Assembly: GCA_020055645.1 (NCBI GenBank)
Contig: CM034546.1
Location: 43,710,001-43,774,000, forward strand
DNA length: 64,000 bases
DNA from: Tomocerus qinae
Lineage: Eukaryota > Arthropoda > Collembola > Entomobryomorpha > Tomoceridae
Direction of reading: 5' to 3'
A program made the translations under genes and the position numbers. Shown one piece after another: positions 37,035-48,430 of the stretch. The notes under the pieces were generated by a model. The model did no database searches and was not told the DNA's origin. It was given only the letters and a program-made list of their open reading frames with translations. Within the stretch, counting starts at the first letter, position 1. The number at the start of each line of letters is the position of its first letter.

Positions 37035-40000
37035 ATTTTGTAAATTAATATCTGAGGCTTATGATAGTTAGATACTAAAATGTTTTACCCTTAAAAAGTT
37101 TTCAATGAGAGAATAGTTGGTTTAAATTAAACGCTATTATTACACGATGTACAAACCCAATATGAATTCCTTTCGTGGTTATAAAGTTGAGTTCATTCAA
37201 TGCCATGTTTAATGATCCATTATTATTACAACCATAAAATTGCTTTGCAAATTCAGAATTCCTGGTCAACAGTATCGTATATTTTACTCAATTTTAGGGG
37301 GCTGATAAGGTTAATACTCATGCATTAAGGATATTCACACGAAACACATTTACGAAATACATAAATGTTTCTAAATGGAATAAATAGCTATGTTTTACCG
37401 CTTTATTAATTCGATTACGAGAGAGTTTATCTTTTAAAGCAAAGCTGTAGTTTGAATCGGCCCAGTTGGTAAAGGCAGACACAAATCTATGGGCTATGAC
37501 TATAAGAAGACACTTGCCTCCTCCTAAATTCATAGAAAGGGAATTTTCTAATCAAAAATCTATTTGAATTTTTTTCTGTCCTCCCAAAAAGTTCACATTT
37601 TTCTTAATACGCCTTGTTGTGACTTTCTGTTTCCCTTTACTCAAATTCCTGACTTCCTGACTACGTGCCTGGGTAAGGTAAACTACATTGTGTAACTTTA
37701 TATTCATTTGTAACGATCTTTAGCTGTGTATTTAATTTTATGATGAATGACTCATTGTCATATGACATTTTGACAATAATATATTATTACGAGCCCGTCA
37801 ATAAACCCTGGCCGTAACAACAATGTGAATAAATTCACACAAAGGAATCTAGCGTATTTCAAATAGCGGTTAGATGATAATTAGATAATTGAAAAATATA
37901 TTTTTTGTTAATAATACCAGCCTCATTTCTATTATGACCATCAAGTTTTAGGTCTAGGCTTCAATAACTTCTGCACACCGTGCATTAGTCATTTTGCAAT
38001 TTTTCTATACGTTTGAGTATATATGTACTTCGTTCCTTGGGGAAAACCTTTCGTTTTGACTTACAATGTGATATATCCGAAAGCAAAGTAAAATGAATGG
38101 CCGGTTTAAAATTATGAGACACAGACTTTGTTTATATCTCCTTTTCTATAGCTAAACAACGCAAGATCGCAAAACTCTTTCGTGTCTACAGATTGACAGG
38201 GCAATTTCACGTTCTCCAAATTCAATATTTGTACCTATTTCACTTCGAATATTTCGTTGAAAAAGCAGTGAAAAGTGTACGTACATATACAGTAGCAGAA
38301 TGAAGGAAGTCGAAAAGTGCTAATAAATTGAAAATAGATTAATATTGACTATAAATATGGATACAAAGTAAAATTACATCAATATTATTAAGAGAAAGTT
38401 GAATAGTGCTAAGAAATTGTAAATAGATTGATATTAAACATCAAAATGAATAGAAATTGAAAGTAAAAGTACATTAATTAATAAAATCAACAGATAACTA
38501 ATATTGTTGACTATAAAAATCACAGTAAATTATAATAGATTAATATTGACAATCAAATTCGAAATAAAGACAAAGTAGATTATTCACTATAAAAATCTTA
38601 ATGAAATCAAAGTAGGGTATCTATCAAAATGAATAGGAATTCGATTAATAACATTTGATTGTAAAATTGAATATAAATCTGAAATAGATAAATTTCGTTC
38701 CTATCCCACCATTTCCTAGTTTTATTTGCTTTATTCAAATTAGTATATATGCTTTGTATACTAATACTAATTCTGTCTGTCCGTCCTAAAATCCCTATGT
38801 ATGATAAATTTCGAAGTAAGTTATATTTCCGTTTTTAAATGGTTTATTATAAAATATTAAGTTTGTTGGAACCAATGTAACTTATTTAATACTATCTGGC
38901 AGCAATTTGAATTTTTGATGCCTATTTTCTAATTGGACTATCAAAATCAAGTAAAAGTGAGGGAGCGGTATCTCAAAAGCAATGGATAGGACGTATGTAT
39001 TCCAGAATCAATAGAAATAATTGTCAAATAATAATCAATAGAAATAACCATAGGCATTGTTTTGGCCAAATTTAGTCAATATCCGTCATTCCATTTGAAA
39101 ATTATGGTGGGTACGGACAGACTGAGTGGCTCTATAAGCTCGTTAGGAAGACTTAAATAAAACTTATATATATTTTAGAACTCGAATTTATTCGGAGGAC
39201 CTTAAATTGTTTTGGTAGAACTCGAATTTAATCGTAGGAACTCGAATTTATTCGGAGGAACTCGAGTTTATTCGAAGGAACTCGAATTTATTCGGAGGAA
39301 CTCGAATTTTTTCGGAGGAACTCGAATTTATTTGGAGGTGCTCGAATTTGTTTGGAGGTGCTCGAATTTATTCGGAGGAATTCGAATGGCGCTCCGACAT
39401 TAGTCAGGTGTTGGTTGCAACCATGTTCAACTAAATAAGATTGCGGTAGTGCAATAGCAATACAACATAGAGGTCTCATAGCACTTTAGGCTCCGCCGAA
39501 CCTTTGGCACCTGCTAGTTCGTATTTATAGTTTCAGCTTAGACTCCGCCGAACTTTTGGCTTCGGCTGAGTGAGCGGAGTGGAAGGAAAGCAAAGACCGA
39601 TGAGTCATCGAGTCACACGTCGACACCAAAGTCCCAATAGTAGAGTAGATAGTAGATTACAAGGTTTTACTAGTTAGTATTGAGAGTGTGCAACAACAAT
39701 TACAAAAATATGCATTTTGAAGGATTGCCGATTGACGAAAGGAACAGGCAACTTTAAATATCTAATCAAAATGAGAATGGTAATAAATTTTTATGTTTAC
39801 ACAACCGATATGTGTTACAACTTGTTAATGCTATCCTTAATGATATTAATAATGCCATCCTGAATCCTGAACGCTGCCAGTAATTAATTCGTCATTTTAA
39901 TAAGGCAAACAAAAGAACGTCATACAATTATTTACCACTTTATAGAAGATACCTAAATTCAATAAATGATTACACAGGCCCCTCACTTTATTTATAACAT

Positions 40001-40549
40001 AATGCAAGTATATACTTAATTAGCTCAAAACCTTAGTATGTCATGATTGAAATTGAAAGAATATTATGCTGCTTCATAATAATAGTTTAACCCTAAATTG
40101 TCTAATTACTGAAATTAATTTAATATCGATTACAATGTCTAATGCCATGTATTATAAAAGACACTTAATGTGACACCCGGAAGTAGTTATAAGTGGATGG
40201 CATAGAAATTGTCAATAAGCAATAAAGCTTATTAAATGTCAACTTTTATGTATTTATGTCCTACCAAATACTCAAAGATACAATTAATTTCTTTATTTCA
40301 TGAAAAAACCACAAAGTTTTTGCTTGCAAGGTACTTAGCGTCTTATTAAGATTTTTATTATTATTATTATTAAGATTAAGATTTCACTTCAAGATTTTTT
40401 ACTTCGGCCATGTACATTTTTCACCTAGTAAATACTATCTACATATCATTTCATCTGAAAACGACGAGTAATCTAAAAATAAACAATTCCAAACAATTTT
40501 AGAATTGCACTTTAGTTTTATGATTTAAATTTACAATTTTGGGTGATCC
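37035..40549. other. Gene-free, repeat-rich region
   Basis: No gene is supported. From 37787 a block (GAGCCCGTCAATAAACCCTG, then TTCACACAAAGGAATCTAGC) repeats 11685-11760. From about 38320 to 39150 an AT-rich stretch of ATCAAAATNAATAGAAATT-like units, followed by GCGGTATCTCA..AGCAATGGA and GGACAGACTG, resembles the element at 59760-60310. The minisatellite at 39181-39380 lies at its far side. 39400-40549 shows nothing recognisable. Confidence 0.45.
39181..39380. repeat. 20-bp minisatellite, ten units, related to 11831-12010
   Basis: Ten head-to-tail 20-bp units with consensus CTCGAATTTATTCGGAGGAA, more diverged than the first array (the second unit is the most changed). Core GAATTTATTCG and the 20-bp period are shared with the array at 11831. 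Because 20 is not a multiple of three, the open frame at 39212-39403 just reads the repeat in rotating frames. Confidence 0.93.
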
Positions 40550-41001
40550 TTACCCCTTTCTACTGCACTCATTATTTCCACAAGGGCCTCTGCAGCAATA
40601 ATTTCCAGGCACTTTTTGGGATAAATTATAATTCAGTTTAAATTACATGTTGAGTTTTTATTTGTGTTTGTTAAGCATCTTGTAATTTTGTATACTTACA
40701 GCAATCGTTGTTTGTAAAGCACTCATCTGTGTACTTAGGTTCCCTCAGACAGTTGGTATTATCACTTGTTGGACATTTGGGGAGTTGTGAAGTATCTGTT
40801 GTAGGACCACATTTCGTGCGGCCATCTAAATCAAATTAAACAGATTTAGTTTTTTCCAATGTATGAAATTTCTATTTTATTGTAATTAGTACTGAAATTA
40901 GTTTCTTTGCTTAATATGAAAAAAAATGATGATATACCTGCACAAGTAATGATGAGGAAAACTGCAATAGTAATGCCTATAATGACGAAAGTTTTCGACA
41001 T
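40550..41001 (-). CDS. Small secreted cysteine-rich protein
   Basis: Minus strand, three exons: 40938-41001, 40700-40825 and 40550-40611, giving 252 nt and 83 residues; donors G|GTATAT and T|GTAAGT, acceptors TTTAG and AAAAG. Exon 1 encodes a signal peptide (basic start, hydrophobic core, ending near TCAG). The mature ~60 residues hold nine cysteines. Four single cysteines are spread over the N-terminal half. The rest cluster as DECFTNNDC, a CC pair, and two more near the C-terminus, a spacing seen in disulfide-knotted secreted peptides. The odd count suggests dimerisation or a slightly wrong junction. Candidate roles include defence peptide, protease inhibitor or other secreted effector; none is shown by the sequence. 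It is too short and too split for ordinary ORF calling, but the three in-frame junctions support it. Confidence 0.65.
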
Positions 41002-41542
41002 TTTTAAATCAAACCATCCCAAAAGATTGCAATCTATCCAATAAAACCATTAATTTGTAATGAAAATATAATTTTTCTCAAAGTTAAATCTGTTCGTAAT
41101 TAGGTATTAAATAGTACACCACAAAAAATTAAACAGCACTGAATCTATATAAGCGACTTTTCGGCTTTTAGAAATATGTTACTGAAGTATTTCATGATGA
41201 TGTCCTAATTTAAAGTTATGGATCAGTATTTACATACCTATGATTACGTTTTGAAACCATTTAAGTACTTTTACTACCTACATATCAAATTTTAGCAAGA
41301 GCTAATTCCGATTATTATTGCCATTATTAGCAGAAATGAGGGAAATGAGTTACTATTTAGGTATAGTCACATTTGGTTACATTAATTGGTAAGGGAATCA
41401 AATGGCTTCAATAATTGCTGTGCTACTCTAGTGCCTAAATTAATATCAACCATAACAAATGTTATATGTAGAGGTACTGTTGAGAATTGTATTTAGTTTG
41501 GATACTTTATGACATATAAAAATAGAATACCTAATCATGCCT

Positions 41543-41711
41543 CAGGTACGTATCCAGAAATTAGACCAAAGAGGGGCACAAATAAAAAAAATGTTGCGAA
41601 AAGTATAACATTTTCGCACGAAGCTCGAAAAGTTTATCGATTTTTGACAAAAAAGCTCTTTCTCTAGGGATTTAGGGGGCGCGGAAGCTCCCCTCACTTG
41701 GTACGTGCCTT
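41543..41711. mobile_element. hAT-type MITE, 169 bp, with target duplication
   Basis: The ends CAGGTACGTATCCAG and CTTGGTACGTGCCTT are imperfect inverted repeats. Flanking octamers TCATGCCT (41535-41542) and CCATGCCT (41712-41719) match at 7 of 8 positions. Internal GAGGGGCAC and GGGGGCGC..GCTCCCCTC blocks resemble the MITE at 47338-47494. No transposase. Confidence 0.75.
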
Positions 41712-43965
41712 CCATGCCTAATAATACTGGCTGAAATCCACATTCGAGACCTAGTTGTACAGTTTGGCAGCAATAACTGTACTTGTTCAATGGCAATAAT
41801 ATTATTGCTTTTTGGCAATAATAGGTAGAATGGGTAACAGCACTGTGCCTGGCACAGTGTACCATTAACATTGATAATTACGTTTCCTGTATTAATTATC
41901 TCAGTTTGAGACTACTCTACCAAACCGTGAACGCTGTTATTTCCAAATTGTGACATTATAATGACTAACATGATAAGTGTCATTCATAATAGATTTTACT
42001 GCAGTTGTTGCATGTTTTCAAGTAATATTGTATGTTTTAGTTCAGCAATTATAGGTCAATGAATGTAGCTATTATAATCAATTTATTTAATGAGTTTAAA
42101 GATCCAGCAGTAAAAACCTCTAACTAAGTAGTAATGCTCCAAATTGTAGCCGGGGCTAAAAAAGTGGCCGGTTGAAGTTGTAGGTAATTGAAATCTAAAG
42201 AAAAAGAATAGATAAGTAAAGTTATATCAGATGCCTAACTAACTGACCAAAATGCAAACTACACACTTCTTAGCTACCTAAAAGGAATAAAAAAGATTTT
42301 TTTAAATTTCAGTATAGATTCCCACACTGAAATCATAAATAAAAATAATTGGTTTCCAAAATGCCATTCGTTTACACTGCATATAGAGACTTGCAATATG
42401 AACTTTCAGAAAAAAATGTCTGACTCTGGACCCTGACATTCATTTATAACCATTTACCTATATTAAATAAAATTTATCTTTTAGGATCTTAGACCTTTGG
42501 CTTATTTTTGTCAACATATTTCCCCTACAGCACAAATGTCAATAGTCAAAATGTAGGTATGGATCTGACTTAATATTTTTCCTGGTATGACAATCAATAT
42601 CGAGCGAACTTTGTCCTTAATAAGAAGGTTATGTTCTGTAAAATTAAACTAGGTCATTTGCGTGATCAAACATTTGAATAATACCTACCAAGAAAATCTA
42701 CGATCAGTAAAGTAAAGTCACATTCTATAAGATCAAATATTATATTAAATATTAGCCGGTCACAAGACTTCAATTATAAATAAAGCTAGCTTACGGAGTC
42801 CATCACATAATTTTGGCTTCATTTTCAATCACAAAATATTAAAATAATATTCTCCATATTGCATCAGCCTTATTTTATCTTGGATCTTTTACTTTTCGAC
42901 CACTAAGGAATAGTAGAAGTCCCTATAATACAAATTATTTTGAATGCTTTGAATTATCTTACTTACTACATATGTCTCATCGCCAAATTGCTGCATGGAA
43001 ATCACTTTATTTTTATATTATATACCATGACATAAAAGTAGCATGTATAGGTCAAAATTACCAGCATCATAATTTTAATGTAATACGTTCAATACTTGTA
43101 GTAACTTAATATCCTGACACATTAAATACTTTTTTCTCCTACATTAACAGCCCTTCTAGATTAATAGGAACAAATTCTATTATATAGACCATGTTTCTGA
43201 GAGAAGTAGCAAGTAGTATCATCAAATATTCATATCATCATACTTGTATGTGATTGGCTAGGATGGTTGTGCTCCTGAGAAATGGAGAAAATAGCTGACG
43301 TGAAATGTGACATTTCAAGGTGTAGTAATTTTCAAGGCAAAAGTCATTCAAAAAATTGCCTCGAACCGTTCATTCATCTAGTTTTGAATACCTAAAATTA
43401 AATAGCAGCCAGGTTGAAGCGCAATTTATGTCAAAACAATTTAAAGAAAGAAACAAACGAAAAATGTATAATATAGGCTTATTCGTTCTTAAAGAAAGGA
43501 CGATATTAACATGCGCATTTTGCTTTTGGGAACACCCTACGACCCGTACATACATAGATAGAAATGTAGTAACCTAAATTTTTCAAGTCTACGATTATAA
43601 TTAGAGATTATTAGCCACAATAAGTTTGCCAAAAAACCTTCAGTCACACCTTTGTTTATACAACGGTATTCTACCATTCAGACATTGTTTTCTGTATTCC
43701 TTATAAAGGTTTAGTAGAAATAAACGCAACGATAATATCCTATGCACTCAGAACAGCTATCACATTCAATTGGTATTTCGTGAATGAAACATATCTCTAA
43801 TTCCTTGTTTTGAAATAAATGAAAACTAAAAAGCAGAAAACGTCAGAAAAAGTTGTCAAATTCTTATATTAAAATTAAAATATAAATATTATAATATAGT
43901 AATCAAGAAAAGTGTTTGTTCTTTATTCGCCCAGATAACTGCACTTGGTTTTGAAACAAAGAAAA
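41712..43965. other. Gene-free intergenic stretch
   Basis: Nothing recognisable except a diverged repeat block at about 42756 (TAGCCGGTCACAAGAC) shared with 11097. The open frame at 43356-43577 has no domain, no splice signal context and an overlapping opposite frame, so it is not called. Confidence 0.45.
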
Positions 43966-43973
43966 TATAAAAG
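43966..43973 (+). promoter_or_regulatory. TATA box candidate for the first intronless IR-like gene
   Basis: TATAAAAG followed by CAGGAAA, 97 bases before the ATG. The paralogous gene has TATATAAA followed by CCGCAGAAA 89 bases before its ATG, and both share CATAA..TCATG at the start codon. Conservation of layout supports a core promoter. Confidence 0.55.
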
Positions 43974-44062
43974 CAGGAAACAACAGTGGGACATATCATA
44001 GCTAACTTTTAACTCTTATTTGAAATAAAATATTATCGTAAAGATACATAGGCTCATAAATC

Positions 44063-46360
44063 ATGAAAAATTATTTGTTTTTTGTTGTTTTAAGTGTAAC
44101 CGACTTACTATTGTTTGGAAAGGCCACAAAAAACTATGAAAATGTGATTTCAGCACATATTACTGAGGGCATAAAGCATTACTACATCAATTTACTTTTG
44201 GGTAAAAGTGAACACGCAGAAAGTAGTTATTTAGAGCAAGAATTAGCCAATTTACAATATCCTATAGTTCTAACTAGAGTAGACAGAATCAAAAGGGAAT
44301 ATTTAAACGCATATAACTCTGGACAGTGCACAAACATAAACACTTTATCTAGATCCCGGCGTAACTGTAAAGCTATTTTTTCTTCTTTTTCGATTCCAAA
44401 AGCGAGAAAAATAAATAGTGTTTTATTTCTAATGGTTTTTCCTGACATTTTCCAATCATTAGATGTTCCAGTGTCAGATTTTAAACTCTTTAATTATTAT
44501 TATTATACTGATTACTTGAATATCAATTATGCAATTGCCGATGTTACAATCAACATTGTCCTCGAACATGGAAATGTACCATCAAAATTGGAAGCCTATG
44601 TACATAATAAACAGTTCGATCCAAAATTAGAGGATTTTATCACTTTTTTTGGTATCTGGAAGAGTAAGGCACAGATTTTTATATACTACCAATATACACA
44701 TAGAATGTATTCAATCTGTCCACATTGCTTTCCGGTACCAGCTACAGGCTCAACTAAAGAAAGTCGACGAATGGATGAAGTCTATTTGTTGGACAAAAAC
44801 AATATTCCCGAGAAATATACATATTCGAAATTAAAATATTTGCGAATGGAAATGTTGTTGAAAAATATGCCAATGCTTTTAGTGAGCAACATAGTAATTG
44901 ATAGCAATTTAATGGAGTACTGTGGACCGCCAATTCGAAAATTGTCGCTTGTCAGTAAAGCATCTTTTTCAAGTGTCGACGTAGATTTCCGTACTGCAAT
45001 TCTATCCATTATATCACAAGATACACTTAACTCTTCAATTTTTTATTCTAAAAATGTTGGAAATACTAGCTGCGCGAGGAAAAGCAAATTGCCGTATGCC
45101 TACTACGGAATTTCACTGCTGAAATCGATAACACCAGACGAAGTACCTGATGGCGGTAGTAAAACTGCTTTTGTTTTTACCGGAAATGAAGGTTACTCAT
45201 TTACATCTTGCGTAGTTCTTGAAAAAAAACTATCCTTCAATGCATTTGTTCAACCTTATCAATTTTCAGTCTGGATGGTAGCAATTGGAGTACTAATTTT
45301 TTGTAGTATTTGGATCCATTTAGTTTTGTATATGAAAAAAATTAAAAATGTTCCAGTAGTTCTTATTCTATACGCTTATTTAATTGAAATTAGTTACGAA
45401 ATCCCAAAATACAAATTTCCTAATCGAAAATTACTTTGGTTGCAATTATTCATTGGACCATTTCTACTTATGGGAATTGTTTTGACGAATGGATACAAGG
45501 GACTTGTTATTAATGAGTTAACCGCTCCGTGGCCAGCTAAACGTATAGAAACATTTAAAGACTTGATTGATCATAAAATTCAGACATTCAGTCCTATCGA
45601 CCCAAATGGCCGGACAGACACCATGTTTTTTTCAAAAAGAGATACTATCGCTTTAATGGTTAGACGTGAATTTAAATATCAACCCATGGCCAAAAGTATT
45701 CGTCTTTGCAATGCAAATCCAGAAAATTGTATGTCAGCCTACAATAAGTTTTCGAATTATGTGAACATATTAAGAAACTATCCTGCAAAAAATTCGCAGA
45801 AAAAGATTGAACTAAATAAGCTATTTGTTAACCATAAATTTCCAGATGGATATCCTGATTTATCCGATCAAGAATGGATTTCCAACTGTAATAATTCAGC
45901 ATTTATTTTTCGGCACTTAGGTATGTTAGAATTTTTTAATGAGTCTCATTGGCCTTCGAATCTGCTTGCAAAAGTTAGTCGTAAATTATATATCAGAAAA
46001 CTGGAAGAAATCATGGAAAATCGTGAGTTCATTGTCATTGACAAACTCCAGGTGTTTAACGCTCAGTATTTTGCAGGTCTAAATGAATATTTTAAAAATA
46101 GGTTGATGGCATTAATATCATCAGGTGTATACAATCAGTGGGAATATTTTTCACAACGAAAGCGCTTCACTTTCTGTCGACAATGTCTAGACGACGGTTT
46201 GAATTCAGTAGAAGCATTGAGTTTATTCGGATCCAATATAACATCTGTGTTTGTAATTTTTGCAGCAGCAGCTTTAGCCTATATTGTAGTATTTGCTATT
46301 GAATGTAGATATATCATTAAACAATTTATAATCTCTACTGACAGAAATTATTTGAAATAG
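44063..46360 (+). CDS. Divergent ionotropic-receptor-like protein, C-terminus altered by a transposon
   Basis: Intronless, 765 residues. A signal peptide covers ~1-21. A long N-terminal extracellular region runs to ~400. TM1 is at ~401-424 (FSVWMVAIGVLIFCSIW). A pore-like segment LILYAYLIEISYEIP is at ~434-448. A third helix, ~457-484, has LQLFIGPFLLMGIVLTNGYK. A conserved NELTAPWPAKR starts the second extracellular half, which has clustered cysteines. The last helix is at ~723-747. This is iGluR/IR topology, but the SYTANLAAF signature and glutamate-binding residues are not recognisable. The likely role is a chemosensory channel subunit. The final five codons and the stop come from an inserted foldback element (from 46341), so the native C-terminus is replaced by about five residues. 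The paralog at 55392 shows the original ending. Codons upstream are intact, so it may still be functional. Confidence 0.82.
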   Translation: MKNYLFFVVLSVTDLLLFGKATKNYENVISAHITEGIKHYYINLLLGKSEHAESSYLEQELANLQYPIVLTRVDRIKREYLNAYNSGQCTNINTLSRSRRNCKAIFSSFSIPKARKINSVLFLMVFPDIFQSLDVPVSDFKLFNYYYYTDYLNINYAIADVTINIVLEHGNVPSKLEAYVHNKQFDPKLEDFITFFGIWKSKAQIFIYYQYTHRMYSICPHCFPVPATGSTKESRRMDEVYLLDKNNIPEKYTYSKLKYLRMEMLLKNMPMLLVSNIVIDSNLMEYCGPPIRKLSLVSKASFSSVDVDFRTAILSIISQDTLNSSIFYSKNVGNTSCARKSKLPYAYYGISLLKSITPDEVPDGGSKTAFVFTGNEGYSFTSCVVLEKKLSFNAFVQPYQFSVWMVAIGVLIFCSIWIHLVLYMKKIKNVPVVLILYAYLIEISYEIPKYKFPNRKLLWLQLFIGPFLLMGIVLTNGYKGLVINELTAPWPAKRIETFKDLIDHKIQTFSPIDPNGRTDTMFFSKRDTIALMVRREFKYQPMAKSIRLCNANPENCMSAYNKFSNYVNILRNYPAKNSQKKIELNKLFVNHKFPDGYPDLSDQEWISNCNNSAFIFRHLGMLEFFNESHWPSNLLAKVSRKLYIRKLEEIMENREFIVIDKLQVFNAQYFAGLNEYFKNRLMALISSGVYNQWEYFSQRKRFTFCRQCLDDGLNSVEALSLFGSNITSVFVIFAAAALAYIVVFAIECRYIIKQFIISTDRNYLK

Positions 46361-48270
46361 GAAAATGAAAAAAAGTAGGTCTTCAGTGGACATTTTTAGT
46401 TCTGTTTTTCTGTGCACTTTTTTATTGTTAACTGACATCTTTGGTGAAAAAAATTCATTTTTCAGTATTTCAGGGCCTATGTGAAATAACACCAAAAAAT
46501 CGGAATATGAAATAGCTCCGAAACTACCGGTCCGATTTGGATGAAACTTGGAACAGAAGTCAACAATCGCGGTATCTCGGGGTGTTTTTTGAATTTGTGA
46601 AAAATTCGAATTTCTTCCCTTTCAAAATTACGAAAAAAATTTCGAAATAGGCAGTTTTTCATATAAGGAATTGTTTCATAAAAATTCTGCCCGATTAAAA
46701 ATAAAGCCGTTATAAAGTTATGGTTTATAGAGGAAAAAATATTTCAAAATTGCTGACCTCCACAAGATGTCAGAGGTCAAATTTTATTTTTCGTCAAAAT
46801 ATGCTTATGTAAGGTGTCGTTCACAGCTAAAGTTATAGTACAGACCAAATAAGTATTTATTTTGGCAACCTAGGGCTTCATACAGAGGTCAAAGGTCATA
46901 ACTGTGAAAATGGAAATGTCTGATGCACAAGCTATACGGCGGTAGTGCATCTGGCATTTTAGTACTTACTAGCCATAACCCATTTTTAACACAGGCTTGT
47001 GTCTGCTTCAGTGCCTACATAATACATGGCAAAGTTTATTTTGCCTTCCTGCCAATTAAACACTTGTGACTTCTAATGCAATCTAATGTAATTGATGTAT
47101 TACATCGTAGTGATATGTCCATTGTTAATAGAAAGCTGAGGATAAGAACATTTAGTACATCGAAGTGAAGAAGATGATATGAATAATTGTCAAATATCAT
47201 AATAAAAATCATGGAACTTTCTTAATAATTACCCACAATGCGACGTGTGAATGCGAATAGTAGTTTTGTCACTAACACTTTAAGGAACTTGTTGGGCTTT
47301 AAAACATTTCAAGTTTCACTCATTAATATCCCTGCTTCAGGGCCGCAGCCAGAGAAAAATTTCAGGAGGGGCACCGAGAAAAAAACAGTTAAAAATTTTT
47401 GTGATTTTTTGCGATTTTAGACAAAAATTTTATTATTTTTCTCAATTACGGAGGAGGGGCAAGGGCCCCGGTACCCCCCCTCGCTGCGGCACTGCCCTGA
47501 TTCATAAATTATGTTGATAAAGAAGCCAACTGATATCGATATAGACTAACAAATTGGCAGGAAGGCAAAATAAACTTTGCCATGTATTATGTAGGCACTG
47601 AAGCAGACACAAGCCTGTGTTAAAAATGGGTTATGGCTAGTAAGTACTAAAATGCCAGATGCACTACCGCCGTATAGCTTGTGCATAAGACATTTCCATT
47701 TTCACAGTTATGACCTTTGACCTCTGTATGAAGCCCTAGGTTGCCAAAATAAATACTTATTTGGTCTGTACTATAACTTTAGCTGGTGAACGACACCTTA
47801 CATAAGCATATTTTGACGAAAAATAAAATTTGACCTCTGACATCTTGTGGAGGTCAGCAATTTTGAAATATTTTTTTCCTCTATAAACCATAACTTTATA
47901 ACGGCTTTATTTTTAATCGGGCAGAATTTTTATGAAACAATTCCTTATATGAAAAACTGCCTATTTCGAAATTTTTTTCGTAATTTTGAAAGGGAAGAAA
48001 TTCGAATTTTTCACAAATTCAAAAAACACCCCGAGATACCGCGATTGTTGACTTCTGTTCCAAGTTTCATCCAAATCGGACCGGTAGTTTCGGAGCTATT
48101 TCATATTCCGATTTTTTGGTGTTATTTCACATAGGCCCTGAAATACTGAAAAATGAATTTTTTTCACCAAAGATGTCAGTTAACAATAAAAAAGTGCACA
48201 GAAAAACAGAACTAAAAATGTCCACTGAAGACCTACTTTTTTTCATTTTCCTATTTCAAATAATTTCTGT
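46341..48270. mobile_element. Foldback DNA transposon, 1930 bp, inside an IR-like gene
   Basis: Long, nearly identical inverted arms lie at 46341-47057 and 47550-48270, with ends ACAGAAATTATTTGAAATAG. The 6-bp CTACTG flanks both sides (46335-46340 and 48271-48276) as a target duplication. The 492-base spacer has no transposase and contains a separate hAT MITE. Very high arm identity suggests recent insertion or arm gene conversion. The left end supplies a TAG stop to the receptor gene. Confidence 0.92.
47338..47494. mobile_element. hAT MITE, 157 bp, nested in the foldback spacer
   Basis: Ends CAGGGCCGCAGCC and GCTGCGGCACTG are inverted repeats. Flanking octamers CCCTGCTT (47330-47337) and CCCTGATT (47495-47502) differ at one base. 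Internal GAGGGGCACC and GGGCCCCGGTACCCCCC are typical of this common MITE type. Confidence 0.8.
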
Positions 48271-48307
48271 CTACTGTCGTTGTAATTGGTCACGCAATTT
48301 ATAAGAT
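48271..48307 (+). pseudogene. Displaced coding fragment of the first IR-like gene, part 1
   Basis: After the foldback target duplication the receptor frame resumes and reads STVVVIGHAIYK, matching STIVVIGHAIYN in the paralog at about 57696. It stops where the LINE begins (48308). It is unlikely to be translated now. Confidence 0.88.
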
Positions 48308-48430
48308 GTTCTGTTCTGTTCTGTTCTGTTATAAGAGGTGGACGACATACTATAGATAAGATATGCCGTCCAGGGCGCAGGCCGCAAAAACGGGCCTATT
48401 GCCAACTCCTCGGTACAGGTTACTGTAGGG

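Noticed and set aside
39212..39403. Repetitive open frame with NLFGG-like repeats
   Set aside because: It is produced by the 20-bp minisatellite read in rotating frames.
43356..43577. 73-codon open frame upstream of the IR-like gene
   Set aside because: An equally long frame exists on the opposite strand and no motif, leader or splice site supports either.
46477..48134. Matching open frames in both foldback arms
   Set aside because: They are identical only because the arms are inverted copies; there is no transposase signature.
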